The translations under genes were made by a program, and so were the position numbers. A stretch of 64,000 nt of DNA, taken from FEN-1139 sp038207155 (GTDB lineage: Bacteria > Myxococcota_A > Polyangia > Polyangiales > Polyangiaceae). The stretch spans positions 1 through 64,000 of the forward strand of contig JBBRAB010000016.1 in NCBI GenBank assembly GCA_038207155.1, written 5' to 3'. This document shows, piece by piece, positions 1 through 7,439 of this stretch (the first letter of the stretch is position 1; each line of letters begins with the position of its first letter). The notes under the pieces are model-generated. The model had not been told where the DNA came from. It saw only the letters and a list, made by a program, of their open reading frames with translations, and did no database searches.

Positions 1-440
1 AGATCGGTCCGCTCACGGTCCCGCCGCCCTTGGCGCGCCCGACCGAGCAGACTGTATCAAACTGACCTTGTGCCGTCGCTCACGATGCGAGTATCGCGTC
101 ACTGAGCGACGCTGACAAGGACGGGGCTCGTGCACCGGATATACAGAATGCACAGTGGACGAGTTCCGACATCCTCCTTGGCTTCCGCCTCGTGCGCACG
201 AAACCGAAGCAATGACGACATACAGTCTAAGCCTGGTAGCCTCCGCGGTGGGGGTCGGCGCGTTCGTGTCGCTACCGCCGGCCCATAGTCCATCTTTTCG
301 TGGGCCAGTGAGAGGGCCGAACGGCGCGCTTCAGCATGGGGCTATGTAATTGTGTCACAGCAGCCTCGCCCGTTCGCGCGATCGCGCGATCGCGCGACCG
401 CGTTCGCGTGTTCGCGTCCTCGCGCGCGATCGCGTGATCG
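1..440. other. No supportable gene; intergenic stretch at left edge
   Basis: Only short open frames with no recognisable protein features occur here, and their translations are Arg/Pro-rich products typical of non-coding frames in GC-rich DNA. Positions about 100-350 look less GC-biased than the flanks. The last 70 bases are a simple palindromic repeat, listed separately. I see no tRNA, no clear terminator and no gene edge. Confidence 0.5.
371..440. repeat. Degenerate tandem array of an 8-bp palindrome (TCGCGCGA)
   Basis: The segment is built from consecutive variants of TCGCGCGA, including TCGCGCGA, TTCGCGTG, TTCGCGTC and CGATCGCG. The unit is self-complementary, so either strand could fold into short hairpins. 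It ends directly at the stop codon of the minus-strand CPBP gene and could act as its 3' structure. No T-run follows, so I do not call it a terminator. Confidence 0.6.
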
Positions 441-1103
441 CTAGAGATTCGGTCGGAATTGCAGCATCAGGAAGTACGTGAACACGGCGTGCGCGAACAA
501 GCCGGGGATGAGACGGCGGGTGGTGTAGCTCAGGTACGACAGGGTGGCGTGCACGGTGCCCGCGAGCAGTACCAGTAGCGGATTGAGACCAACGGCGGGA
601 TCGGACAGCGTCACCAGGGTTGGCAGGAGCGACAGGGTCGCGAGCATCGCGGTGAGCCCTGCTGCGCGGCGCTCCCCGTAGCGTTTTGCTAGGGACGATT
701 GGACCCAACCGCGCCACACGAGCTCGTCCGCGACCGCGCTGGCGAGTACCGCGAGCGAGAGCCCGCGGCTCTTCTCGAGCACGACAGGATCTCCCATCTG
801 GAGGTAGAGCCGCAGCAGCCAGGTGTTTTGCGGGCTTCCGAACGGCATCAGTAGCGAGCGTGCGGCCCAGACCGCGACGATCAGCGCTGCCGCGGTGGCC
901 ACGCCGAGGGCCAAGTCGCCCGGGCGCGGACGCAGTCGATGGAGCTGCTTGTGGTACTTCAACCAATAGAGCGTTGCGACGGCCAGGGGCGCGGTCGCTA
1001 GGAGCGAATACCAACTGAGCGTCGGTTGGCCTGCGCGCTCTGGCGCGGTCAGCAGCGCGTTGGTGATGGCGGCGGCGACCGTCGCGGCAATGGCGGGGAG
1101 CAT
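441..1103 (-). CDS. CPBP-family intramembrane metalloprotease-like protein
   Basis: This predicted multi-pass membrane protein of 220 residues belongs to the CPBP (Abi/CAAX prenyl protease-like) family. Motif 1 appears as ADELVWRG (Asp126, Glu127, Arg131), where the family usually has Glu-Glu-x-x-x-Arg. His185 and His205 in the last two hydrophobic segments fit the remaining catalytic positions. I chose the ATG at 1103 because it overlaps the coaBC stop as TGATG, a usual coupling arrangement; an in-frame start at 1136 would overlap coaBC by 34 bp. It is the last gene of the feoA-feoB-coaBC strand group. The substrate is unknown, and membership in the immunity or CAAX-processing branch cannot be decided. 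Confidence 0.75.
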   Translation of the reverse strand: MLPAIAATVAAAITNALLTAPERAGQPTLSWYSLLATAPLAVATLYWLKYHKQLHRLRPRPGDLALGVATAAALIVAVWAARSLLMPFGSPQNTWLLRLYLQMGDPVVLEKSRGLSLAVLASAVADELVWRGWVQSSLAKRYGERRAAGLTAMLATLSLLPTLVTLSDPAVGLNPLLVLLAGTVHATLSYLSYTTRRLIPGLFAHAVFTYFLMLQFRPNL

Positions 1104-2383
1104 CAGGCTTGTGCCTTCAGCTGTCGCGCCAACCAATCGAGGATCGCCTCGGCGACCTCACCCTTCGGTCGACTCGTCAGCGTCTTGGTCGCATCGCTCT
1201 CCACGAGACTCACGCGGTTGTCGTCGCGACCGAGGGCTTCTTCGGCGCGATTGGCGACCACGAGCTCCACTCGTTTTTCGCGTAACTTGCGGCGCGCGTA
1301 GTCGATGATCGCCTCGTCCGAGCCTGTCTCCACTGCAAAACCGATCAGCACCGGGTGGCGACCTGCCCGACGCTTGCCGAGCCCCGCGAGTAGGTCGGGA
1401 TTGGGCGTCAACTCGAGCTGAAGTGCTTCGGTCGAGCGCTTGAGCTTGGAGCTTGAGAGCTGCGCTGGTCGATAATCACCGACCGCGGCGGCCATGATGA
1501 GCGCATCGGCGCCGTCGAGCCCGGGTCCGAAGACGGCGTCGAGGGCTTGCCCGAGCTCAAGTGCTGAGCGCACTTCACGTCGCTCGACCCCGCTTGGCGT
1601 TGGCAGCGAGACCGGACCCGACAGCAGCGTGACCCGCGCGCCGCGCTCGGCGGCGCGCTCCGCGAGCGCAAAGCCCATCTTGCCTGACGAGCGATTTCCG
1701 ATGAAGCGGACGGGATCGAGATCCTCGACGGTCGGACCTGCCGTGATCACGACGTGCTGACCCAAAAGATCCTGGGGTCGCAGGCAACGGCGCACTGCGG
1801 CTAGGATTTCCTCCGGCTCTGCGAAGCGACCGAGGCCCGACTCTCCCGAGGCGACCTCTCCCGTCACAGGACCCACAAACGTGATGCGTGGATCGAGCTT
1901 GAGTGTGGCGACATTGCGCTGCGTTGCGGCGTTGTCCCACATGCTTGGGTGCATCGCGGGGGCCAGCAGCAGCGGCTTTTTGGAGCAGAGCGCCGTGGCG
2001 GTCAGTAGATCGTCGGCGCGGCCCGCTGCGAGTCTGGCGAGGCAATCGGCGGTCGCTGGCGCGATGAGATACAGATCGCTCTTCGAAGCCAGCGTGACGT
2101 GGGACTCGCCCCCGACACCCGGCTCGAACATGTCCGAGAGCACGGGATGCCCGGTGAGTCCCGCGAAGGTAGCAGGGCCGACGAACTCGCGCGCCGCACG
2201 CGTAAGAATTGGAGTGACGCGCGCTCCGTCTCTGAGCAGGAGGCGGGCGAGGACGGCGGCCTTGTACGCCGCGATGCTGCCCGTCACTCCGAGCAGCAGC
2301 TGCCTGCCCGCGAGGCGCCCAGGACGGGCTTTGACGGGAGATTCACTCGAGGATTGGGAGCTCGGGCAGCCGGAGTGACTCAT
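1103..2383 (-). CDS. coaBC: Bifunctional phosphopantothenoylcysteine decarboxylase / phosphopantothenate-cysteine ligase
   Basis: CoaBC makes 4'-phosphopantetheine from 4'-phosphopantothenate, cysteine and CTP for coenzyme A synthesis in the cytoplasm. The 426 residues show the N-terminal flavoprotein decarboxylase (GVTGSIAAYKA near 32, catalytic His95 in ESHVTLA, IAPATAD near 107) followed by the ligase (ITAGPTVEDLDPVRFIGNRS, AAAVGDYRP, KLKR, GFAVET). Two decarboxylase positions differ from E. coli: PAMN is PAMH (His145), and the flap cysteine of the ACG-x-x-GPGR motif is Ser179 in ASGESGLGR. A 20-residue Ser-rich N-terminal extension precedes the fold. No better start is visible, and the Shine-Dalgarno is weak. 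It lies 75 bp after feoB and is coupled to the CPBP gene. Confidence 0.93.
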   Translation of the reverse strand: MSHSGCPSSQSSSESPVKARPGRLAGRQLLLGVTGSIAAYKAAVLARLLLRDGARVTPILTRAAREFVGPATFAGLTGHPVLSDMFEPGVGGESHVTLASKSDLYLIAPATADCLARLAAGRADDLLTATALCSKKPLLLAPAMHPSMWDNAATQRNVATLKLDPRITFVGPVTGEVASGESGLGRFAEPEEILAAVRRCLRPQDLLGQHVVITAGPTVEDLDPVRFIGNRSSGKMGFALAERAAERGARVTLLSGPVSLPTPSGVERREVRSALELGQALDAVFGPGLDGADALIMAAAVGDYRPAQLSSSKLKRSTEALQLELTPNPDLLAGLGKRRAGRHPVLIGFAVETGSDEAIIDYARRKLREKRVELVVANRAEEALGRDDNRVSLVESDATKTLTSRPKGEVAEAILDWLARQLKAQA

Positions 2384-2458
2384 CGGATGGCGAGGTTAGC
2401 CCCGAGCGGCGCGCCTGGCGAGCGTTCTTGGCGCGCGCGGCGGCCTGTACTGCGGCGA

Positions 2459-4696
2459 TCAACCGAAGCCGAGCAGTCGCCCGCCCTGATACACGGCAAA
2501 GCTGAGCAGCCAGGCCAGGATGCCGGTATATCCCAGCAGAAACAGCGGCCAGCGCCAGCTTCGCGTCTCGCGACGCACGACGGCGACGGTCGACATGCAC
2601 TGGCAGGCAATCGCGAAAAACACTAGCAGAGAGAGCCCCACCAGGCCCGAATAGCGCGGCTTTCCGTCGGGGCGTCGGTCCTCCCGCATCCGTTCGCGCA
2701 GCGGAACCGCGACGTCGTCCTCGGCGCTCATGCCGTAGACGAGCGCCATCGTGGAGACGAACACTTCGCGCGCCGCAAAGGCGCCGATCAGTCCGACCCC
2801 GAGTCGCCAGTCAAAGCCGAGTGGCGCAAGCACCGGCTCGAGTGCCTTGCCGAGCTTGGCGCCGTAGCTCTGCTCGATCGCAGACGGCACGCTCGCGGTC
2901 GCGGTCACTTTCGTCTGCGTAGCAGCGCTCACCGTCACCTGGGCAACAGCGGCAGCTGGGCCCGCTGTCGTCGTCTGCGCAGCAGCTGCGACGGTCGTCG
3001 ACCTTGGGCTTGTTAGGTTATGGTCCGCCGCCCGTGGAAACGCGAGCAGCGCCCACAGGGCCACCGTGCATACGAGGATCACGGTCCCCGCTTCACGCAG
3101 AAAATCACTCGAGCGCTCGAGCACCAGGCGAAGCGTCGCGCGGATACTCGGGAGCCGGTAAGGTGGCAGCTCGAGCAGCAACGGTACCCGACGCCCGCGC
3201 AGCGTGGTGCGTCCGAGCACCCAGGCGGCCAGCAACGTCAGTACCAGCGAAAACGCGTAAAGGCCGACCATCATTGCCGACTGGAGCGGCAGCCAGCCCC
3301 ACAGGCGGCGCGCAGGGAACACGGCGCCGATGATCAAGGTGTAGACGGGCAGTCTTGCCGAGCAGGTGGTCAGCGGCACCACCATCATCACGAGCAGTCG
3401 ATCACGCTTTCGCTCCAGGGTGCGTGTGGCCATGATGGCCGGCACCGCGCAGGCAAAGCCCGACAGCATGGGAACGAAGGCGCGTCCATGCAGCCCAATC
3501 GACCGCATCACCCGGTCGATCAGGAACGCGACGCGCGACATGTAACCGGAGTCTTCGAGCAGCGCGATGAACGCAAATAGTAGGGCAATTTGCGGCACGA
3601 ACACGATCACGTTGCCGACGCCGCCGACCAGTCCGCTGACCAGAAAATCGCGTACGATCGATGGCGAGAGCTGGTGAGTTAGCCCGGTTTGGATAGCCGA
3701 TACCGCTTGCTCAATCAGCCCGATCAAGGGGTCCGCGCCCGCGAACAGCGCCTGAAATAGCCCCATCATCACCAGGGTAAATACGAGAAACCCGTACACC
3801 GGGTGCAGCAGCACGCGGTCGAGCCGCTCGGAGATGCGATGCTTGGGGGCATTGGGCTCGGCCGTCCCAAGCACGGACGGCAAAATGCGGTCGATCCAGG
3901 CGTAGCGGGACCCAATGATCTCCAGATCGAGGTCACGTTCACCCGCACCGTCCCTGACGGCCTGACAGCAATCGCGCAGCTCGCTCGGGATGCCCTTCAG
4001 CTCGTCGTCACCGAGGCTCGACAAGGCCCAGAGTGCCAGTGCCCGACGCTCGGACTCCCGCGAGGACCAGTTGGCGGGGAGCACCTGCTCGACCTGCAAG
4101 ATATCCTCGAGCAGCGCTTCGGGGTAGTTCACGCAACCCGTGGGGCGCTGCCCCGGGGAGCTGAGCATCGCCGCCAGTTGACGCCGAAGCTCCGGAAGCC
4201 CGGTGCCCTTGCGGGCGCTCGTCGGGATGACCGGTACGCCGAGTCGCATGGCGAGCCGAGCAGCGTCGGGCGGATGCTCGCGCACCTCGTCGATCATGTT
4301 GAGCGCCACCACGACCGGCAGCCCGAGCTCAAGCACCTGCACCAGCAGGTATAAATTACGCGCGAGCTGTCCCGCGTCGAGCACAACCAAAACGAGAGAC
4401 GGACGCGGCTGTCCGTGGAGGCCGAGCAGCGCCATGATGGCGATCTGCTCCTCGGGGGAGCGCGAGCTCAGCGAGTAGGCACCTGGAATGTCGACCGCCT
4501 CGGCCAAGAGGGGTCGCCCCGCCTCGGCGCTGAGATTGAGCCTGGCCGCTCGGCGATCGACGGTGATGCCCGGATAGTTCCCAACGCGTGCGGAGTCGCC
4601 CGTCAGAGCATTAAAGAGCGTCGTTTTGCCGGTATTGGGGTTGCCGAGCAGCAGCAGGGTAGGCGGTGATTCAACCGGCCCCGCGGGGAGATTCAC
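2459..4696 (-). CDS. feoB: Ferrous iron transporter FeoB
   Basis: FeoB is the inner-membrane Fe(II) transporter with a cytosolic GTPase domain. The 745-residue protein has G1 GNPNTGKT (18-25), G2 within GNYPGITVD, G3 DIPG (69-72), G4 NMID (133-136) and G5 SARKGTG (160-166). A helical GDI-like region and the paired Gate modules of the transmembrane core follow (for example GFACAVPAIMATRTLERKRD and GAFAAREVFVSTMALVYG). Residues about 555-608 form an Ala/Thr/Val-rich low-complexity insert between two Gate segments, which is unusual for the family. The start overlaps the feoA stop by 4 bp, so translation is probably coupled. Confidence 0.96.
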   Translation of the reverse strand: MNLPAGPVESPPTLLLLGNPNTGKTTLFNALTGDSARVGNYPGITVDRRAARLNLSAEAGRPLLAEAVDIPGAYSLSSRSPEEQIAIMALLGLHGQPRPSLVLVVLDAGQLARNLYLLVQVLELGLPVVVALNMIDEVREHPPDAARLAMRLGVPVIPTSARKGTGLPELRRQLAAMLSSPGQRPTGCVNYPEALLEDILQVEQVLPANWSSRESERRALALWALSSLGDDELKGIPSELRDCCQAVRDGAGERDLDLEIIGSRYAWIDRILPSVLGTAEPNAPKHRISERLDRVLLHPVYGFLVFTLVMMGLFQALFAGADPLIGLIEQAVSAIQTGLTHQLSPSIVRDFLVSGLVGGVGNVIVFVPQIALLFAFIALLEDSGYMSRVAFLIDRVMRSIGLHGRAFVPMLSGFACAVPAIMATRTLERKRDRLLVMMVVPLTTCSARLPVYTLIIGAVFPARRLWGWLPLQSAMMVGLYAFSLVLTLLAAWVLGRTTLRGRRVPLLLELPPYRLPSIRATLRLVLERSSDFLREAGTVILVCTVALWALLAFPRAADHNLTSPRSTTVAAAAQTTTAGPAAAVAQVTVSAATQTKVTATASVPSAIEQSYGAKLGKALEPVLAPLGFDWRLGVGLIGAFAAREVFVSTMALVYGMSAEDDVAVPLRERMREDRRPDGKPRYSGLVGLSLLVFFAIACQCMSTVAVVRRETRSWRWPLFLLGYTGILAWLLSFAVYQGGRLLGFG

Positions 4697-5004
4697 GGAG
4701 TGCTCCCCACCAGCGGTGGCTCAGACATCGCGCCGCTGCAGCCCTGGCAGCTGGCCCTGATGGGGCGAGCGGCGGGCTCCGGTCGCGGTCGCACGGCCAC
4801 GAGCTGCGCCTCGGCGCGACGAATCGAGAGGCTCGAGCCGCGTACGCGCAGCTCAAGCGGATCCCCGAGGGGCGCCACCCCAACGAGCGTGATCTGTGTC
4901 CCTGGCAGCAGCCCCAGCTCCAGCAGACGTCGACGAAACGCCACGTCGCCTTCGACCTTTTCGATCAGGAGGGGTTTGCCTAGCTGGGATTCCGCAAGAT
5001 GCAT
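4693..5004 (-). CDS. feoA: Ferrous iron transport protein FeoA (SH3-like)
   Basis: FeoA is a small cytosolic SH3-like partner of FeoB. The ATG at 5004 gives 103 residues starting MHLAESQLGKPLLIEKV. The family pattern follows: FRRRLLELGLLPGTQITLVG, then a beta-rich segment ending in RRAEAQLVAV. A 20-30 residue tail (ARPIRASCQGCSG) extends past the usual FeoA end and holds a C-x-x-C pair of unknown role. A longer in-frame start at 5250 would add an unrelated N-terminus overlapping thiD and is rejected. It overlaps feoB by 4 bp. Confidence 0.9.
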   Translation of the reverse strand: MHLAESQLGKPLLIEKVEGDVAFRRRLLELGLLPGTQITLVGVAPLGDPLELRVRGSSLSIRRAEAQLVAVRPRPEPAARPIRASCQGCSGAMSEPPLVGSTP

Positions 5005-5033
5005 GACGAACTCAATTGTGGTGCAGGGATATA

Positions 5034-5046
5034 GAAAGTCAATTTC
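5034..5046 (-). promoter_or_regulatory. Candidate metal-responsive operator/promoter of feoAB
   Basis: A GAAA-N5-TTTC inverted repeat (GAAATTGACTTTC read on the minus strand) sits about 30 bp upstream of the feoA ATG in an AT-rich patch that stands out from the GC-rich surroundings. On the minus strand it is flanked by ATTT and TATAT. It is placed where an iron regulator of the Fur or DtxR type would act, but it matches no consensus closely enough to name the regulator. Confidence 0.35.
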
Positions 5047-5119
5047 AAATACGCAACTCGCAGCGTTTTTAGCACCGTCAAGCCACCGGGCGGGCGCCCC
5101 CGGAGCGTGGGTCTCAGGG

Positions 5120-5938
5120 CTAAGAATCGAGGTGCCGGGGTTCTTTCCTGAGGGGATGACCAAAATCGATCGGTCCAAACCCTTGGCCGAGCCCGGGCGC
5201 AAACAGGATGGCTCGCCGCACGTAGTCGTGGGCTCGGGCCACCGAGTCACGCAAGGTCAGGCCCTCGGCGATGCCGGCCGCGACGGCGCTGGCGAGCGTG
5301 CAGCCGGTGCCGTGAGTCGAGCTGGTCTCGATGCGCGTCTCCTCGATTCTCAGTTCCTCTCCGTCGGCGGTGCGCAGCAAATCGACCAAATGCTCGCCCT
5401 CGAGGTGTCCGCCCTTGAGCAACACCGCGCCCGCGCCCAGCGCGAGCAGCGCATCGGCTGCGGCTGAAAAATCCTCCGCGCTCGCGATCGTGATGCCGGT
5501 CAGGGCCTCCGCTTCTGGAATGTTCGGCGTGACCACGGCGGCTCGCGGAATCAGTCGGCGCTTGAGACAATGAAGCGCCACCGGGTCGAGCAGGTGCGCG
5601 CCCCCTTTGGCGATCATCACCGGATCGACGACCAACGGCGTATTCGGGGCGTGTTTCTCGAGCACACGCACGACGACCTCGATGATGTCTGCCGAAAAGA
5701 GCATCCCGGTCTTGATCACGTCAGCGCCGAGATCCTCGAGCACGACCTGCATTTGCAGTGCGACGAACTCGGGGTCGACCGGAAAGACCCCGTGCACGCC
5801 CTGGGTGTTTTGCGCGGTCAGGGCCGTGACCGCGGTCATGGCGAAACCACCGAGCATGGTGACTGTCTTGACGTCTGCCTGAAGTCCGGCTCCGCCACCG
5901 GAGTCCGAACCCGCTACGATCAACACGCGACCTGTCAT
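5120..5938 (-). CDS. thiD: Hydroxymethylpyrimidine / phosphomethylpyrimidine kinase
   Basis: ThiD phosphorylates HMP and HMP-P with ATP to give HMP pyrophosphate for thiamine synthesis. The 272 residues match the ribokinase-like ThiD family along their length: VAGSDSGGGAGLQADVKT at the N-terminus, NTQGVHG, DPVMIAKGG, TPNIPEAEAL, LLKGGH, and the C-terminal anion-hole motif STHGTGCTLASAVAA. No ThiE fusion is present. It lies 115 bp upstream of feoA on the same strand, and the operator-like site between them suggests separate initiation of feoA. A strong Shine-Dalgarno and ATG in another frame lies just upstream (see findings). I see no TPP riboswitch in the leader. Confidence 0.95.
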   Translation of the reverse strand: MTGRVLIVAGSDSGGGAGLQADVKTVTMLGGFAMTAVTALTAQNTQGVHGVFPVDPEFVALQMQVVLEDLGADVIKTGMLFSADIIEVVVRVLEKHAPNTPLVVDPVMIAKGGAHLLDPVALHCLKRRLIPRAAVVTPNIPEAEALTGITIASAEDFSAAADALLALGAGAVLLKGGHLEGEHLVDLLRTADGEELRIEETRIETSSTHGTGCTLASAVAAGIAEGLTLRDSVARAHDYVRRAILFAPGLGQGFGPIDFGHPLRKEPRHLDS

Positions 5939-6040
5939 GCCGCCTGTCTAGCGCCAGTTCGGTCGGACGTCTCGCTCGCAGCGGTAGGAAATGCGCTTCA
6001 GCCCTACCCATTTTTGCCTCCTTCAGGTAAGGAAACGGGG

Positions 6041-6076
6041 CTCCCTGCCGGCCGAGGCCGTGACAGGGAGTGTTTT
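6041..6076 (+). terminator. Stem-loop with short T tract directly upstream of tRNA-Leu
   Basis: CTCCCTG (6041-6047) pairs with CAGGGAG (6064-6070) around an inner CGGCC-GA-GGCCG stem, and TGTTTT follows. On the plus strand this has the form of an intrinsic terminator ending one base before the tRNA. No plus-strand gene precedes it, so it may insulate the tRNA from read-through or serve in processing. Confidence 0.5.
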
Positions 6077-6077
6077 G

Positions 6078-6158
6078 GGCCCCTTGGCGGAACGGCAGAC
6101 GCAGAGGATTTAAAATCCTTCGCCTTCGGGCATCCGAGTTCGAGTCTCGGAGGGGCCA
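6078..6158 (+). tRNA. tRNA-Leu (UAA anticodon)
   Basis: A complete cloverleaf can be drawn. The acceptor stem GGCCCCT pairs with AGGGGCC (6151-6157), discriminator A is 6158. The anticodon stem GAGGA/TCCTT encloses loop TTTAAAA with anticodon TAA at 6111-6113. The extended variable arm is at 6121-6133, and the T arm is CCGAG-TTCGAGT-CTCGG (6134-6150). The long variable arm and anticodon identify a class II leucine tRNA reading UUA. The following bases are CCC, so CCA is not encoded. The next coding sequence starts six bases after its end. Confidence 0.95.
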
Positions 6159-6164
6159 CCCACT

Positions 6165-7439
6165 ATGCCGAAGTTCATCCACGCAGCGGATCTCCACCTG
6201 GGTAGCCCGCTGCAGGGTCTCAGCGTGCGCGACCCCGCATTGCTGTCCCGTTTTCGCGGGGCAACGCGGCAGGCGCTGACCAATCTTGTCGAGCTGGCGC
6301 TGGAGCGCCGGGTTGACCTGCTGCTGGTGGCCGGGGATCTCTTCGACGGCGATTGGAAGGACCAGTCGACCGGACTCTTTTTCATTCGCGAGATGAGTCG
6401 GTTGGCGTCGGCTGGGATCGAGATCGTGCTGCTGCGCGGCAACCACGACGCCCAGAGCGTCATCACGCGCGAGCTTCGACTGCCCGCCGGTGTGCGCTGG
6501 TTGTCCACCGAGCGGCCTGAGTCGCTCGACTTTCCACGCCTCGGCCTGGCCGTGCATGGGCAGAGCTTTGCCGAACGCGCCGTCGCTGAGAACCTGGCTC
6601 GCGACTATCCCGCGCCCCTGGCTGGGCGCTTCAACATCGGCATGCTGCACACCTCGCTCGAGGGGGCCACTGAGCATGCTCGCTATGCGCCGACCAGCCT
6701 GGCTGACCTCTGCCAGCGCGGCTACGACTACTGGGCGCTCGGGCACATTCATGCGCGGCGGGTGCTTTGCGAGGCTCCGTACGTGGTTTTTCCAGGCAAT
6801 TTGCAGGGCCGCCACCCGCGCGAGACGGGGGGCAAGGGTGCCACGCTGGTCACCGTGGAGGGCCAGCGGGTGGTCGCGCTTGAGGAGCTTTGCTGTGACG
6901 CGGCTCGCTGGGTCACGCTCGAGCTCGATCTGACGGGTGTCGAGCAGCTGGGTGAACTCGATCAGCGCTGGGTGGACGCGGTCGAGTCTGCGACCCGGGA
7001 GGCTGCGGGGCGTCCACTAGCCATCCGGGCGCAGCTCACTGGGACAACGTCTCTCCACTCCAGCTTGCTCGCTCGGCATGGCGCCGCGCTCGACTCGCTC
7101 GGCCAGTACCTGGAGCAGCTCTCGGCGCATCTCCCTGCGCCGCATTGCATCGAGAAGGTCAAGCTGCTCACGCGATTGCCCAGCGAGTCGGCGGGCCTCA
7201 GCGCGGGCCTGCTCGGCGAGCTGCGCTCGATGTTGGAGCAGGCCCAGCAGGATCCCGAGCTGTGCTCAGCCCTGCAAAAGGAGCTCGCAGGCCTCGGACC
7301 CTTCTTGCCGCATGAGCTGCTCGACAACGCTCGCTCAGGTCAGGCGCGCGAGTTCACGGCGCCAACCGAGCGGGTCGACGCTCTGCTCGCCGAGGCATCC
7401 GAAGCCATCTTTGCGCAGCTACTCGGAGGCGCCAACTGA
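6165..7439 (+). CDS. SbcD/YhaO-like DNA repair exonuclease (metallophosphoesterase)
   Basis: This Mre11/SbcD-class nuclease has 424 residues. The calcineurin-like metal-binding motifs occur in order: ADLHLG (Asp9, His11), VAGDLFDGD, LRGNHDAQS, GMLHTS and WALGHIHARR. The start is fixed because the first metal motif begins at residue 6. Its best Shine-Dalgarno, GGAGGGG at 6149-6155, lies inside the 3' part of the tRNA gene. Its stop overlaps the start of the next ATPase gene as TGATG, as expected for the Mre11-Rad50-like pair. The pairing fits double-strand-break or hairpin processing. The C-terminal 150 residues are the less conserved capping and partner-binding part. Confidence 0.9.
   Translation: MPKFIHAADLHLGSPLQGLSVRDPALLSRFRGATRQALTNLVELALERRVDLLLVAGDLFDGDWKDQSTGLFFIREMSRLASAGIEIVLLRGNHDAQSVITRELRLPAGVRWLSTERPESLDFPRLGLAVHGQSFAERAVAENLARDYPAPLAGRFNIGMLHTSLEGATEHARYAPTSLADLCQRGYDYWALGHIHARRVLCEAPYVVFPGNLQGRHPRETGGKGATLVTVEGQRVVALEELCCDAARWVTLELDLTGVEQLGELDQRWVDAVESATREAAGRPLAIRAQLTGTTSLHSSLLARHGAALDSLGQYLEQLSAHLPAPHCIEKVKLLTRLPSESAGLSAGLLGELRSMLEQAQQDPELCSALQKELAGLGPFLPHELLDNARSGQAREFTAPTERVDALLAEASEAIFAQLLGGAN

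Noticed and set aside
99..349. Two short overlapping frames at the left edge (99-293 minus and 155-349 plus)
   Set aside because: Neither has a Shine-Dalgarno, protein-like composition or recognisable motif, and they overlap each other.
371..440. CRISPR-like repeat array
   Set aside because: The repeat is an 8-bp palindromic simple sequence without spacers or cas genes.
5939..6077. TPP riboswitch upstream of thiD
   Set aside because: Neither the CTGAGA nor the ACCTGATCTGG-type thi-box elements can be found on the minus strand.
5721..6815. 364-codon minus-strand frame covering the tRNA, the start of the nuclease gene and part of thiD
   Set aside because: It reads through a tRNA gene and is antisense to a conserved nuclease. 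Only the short leader segment with its Shine-Dalgarno was kept as an observation.
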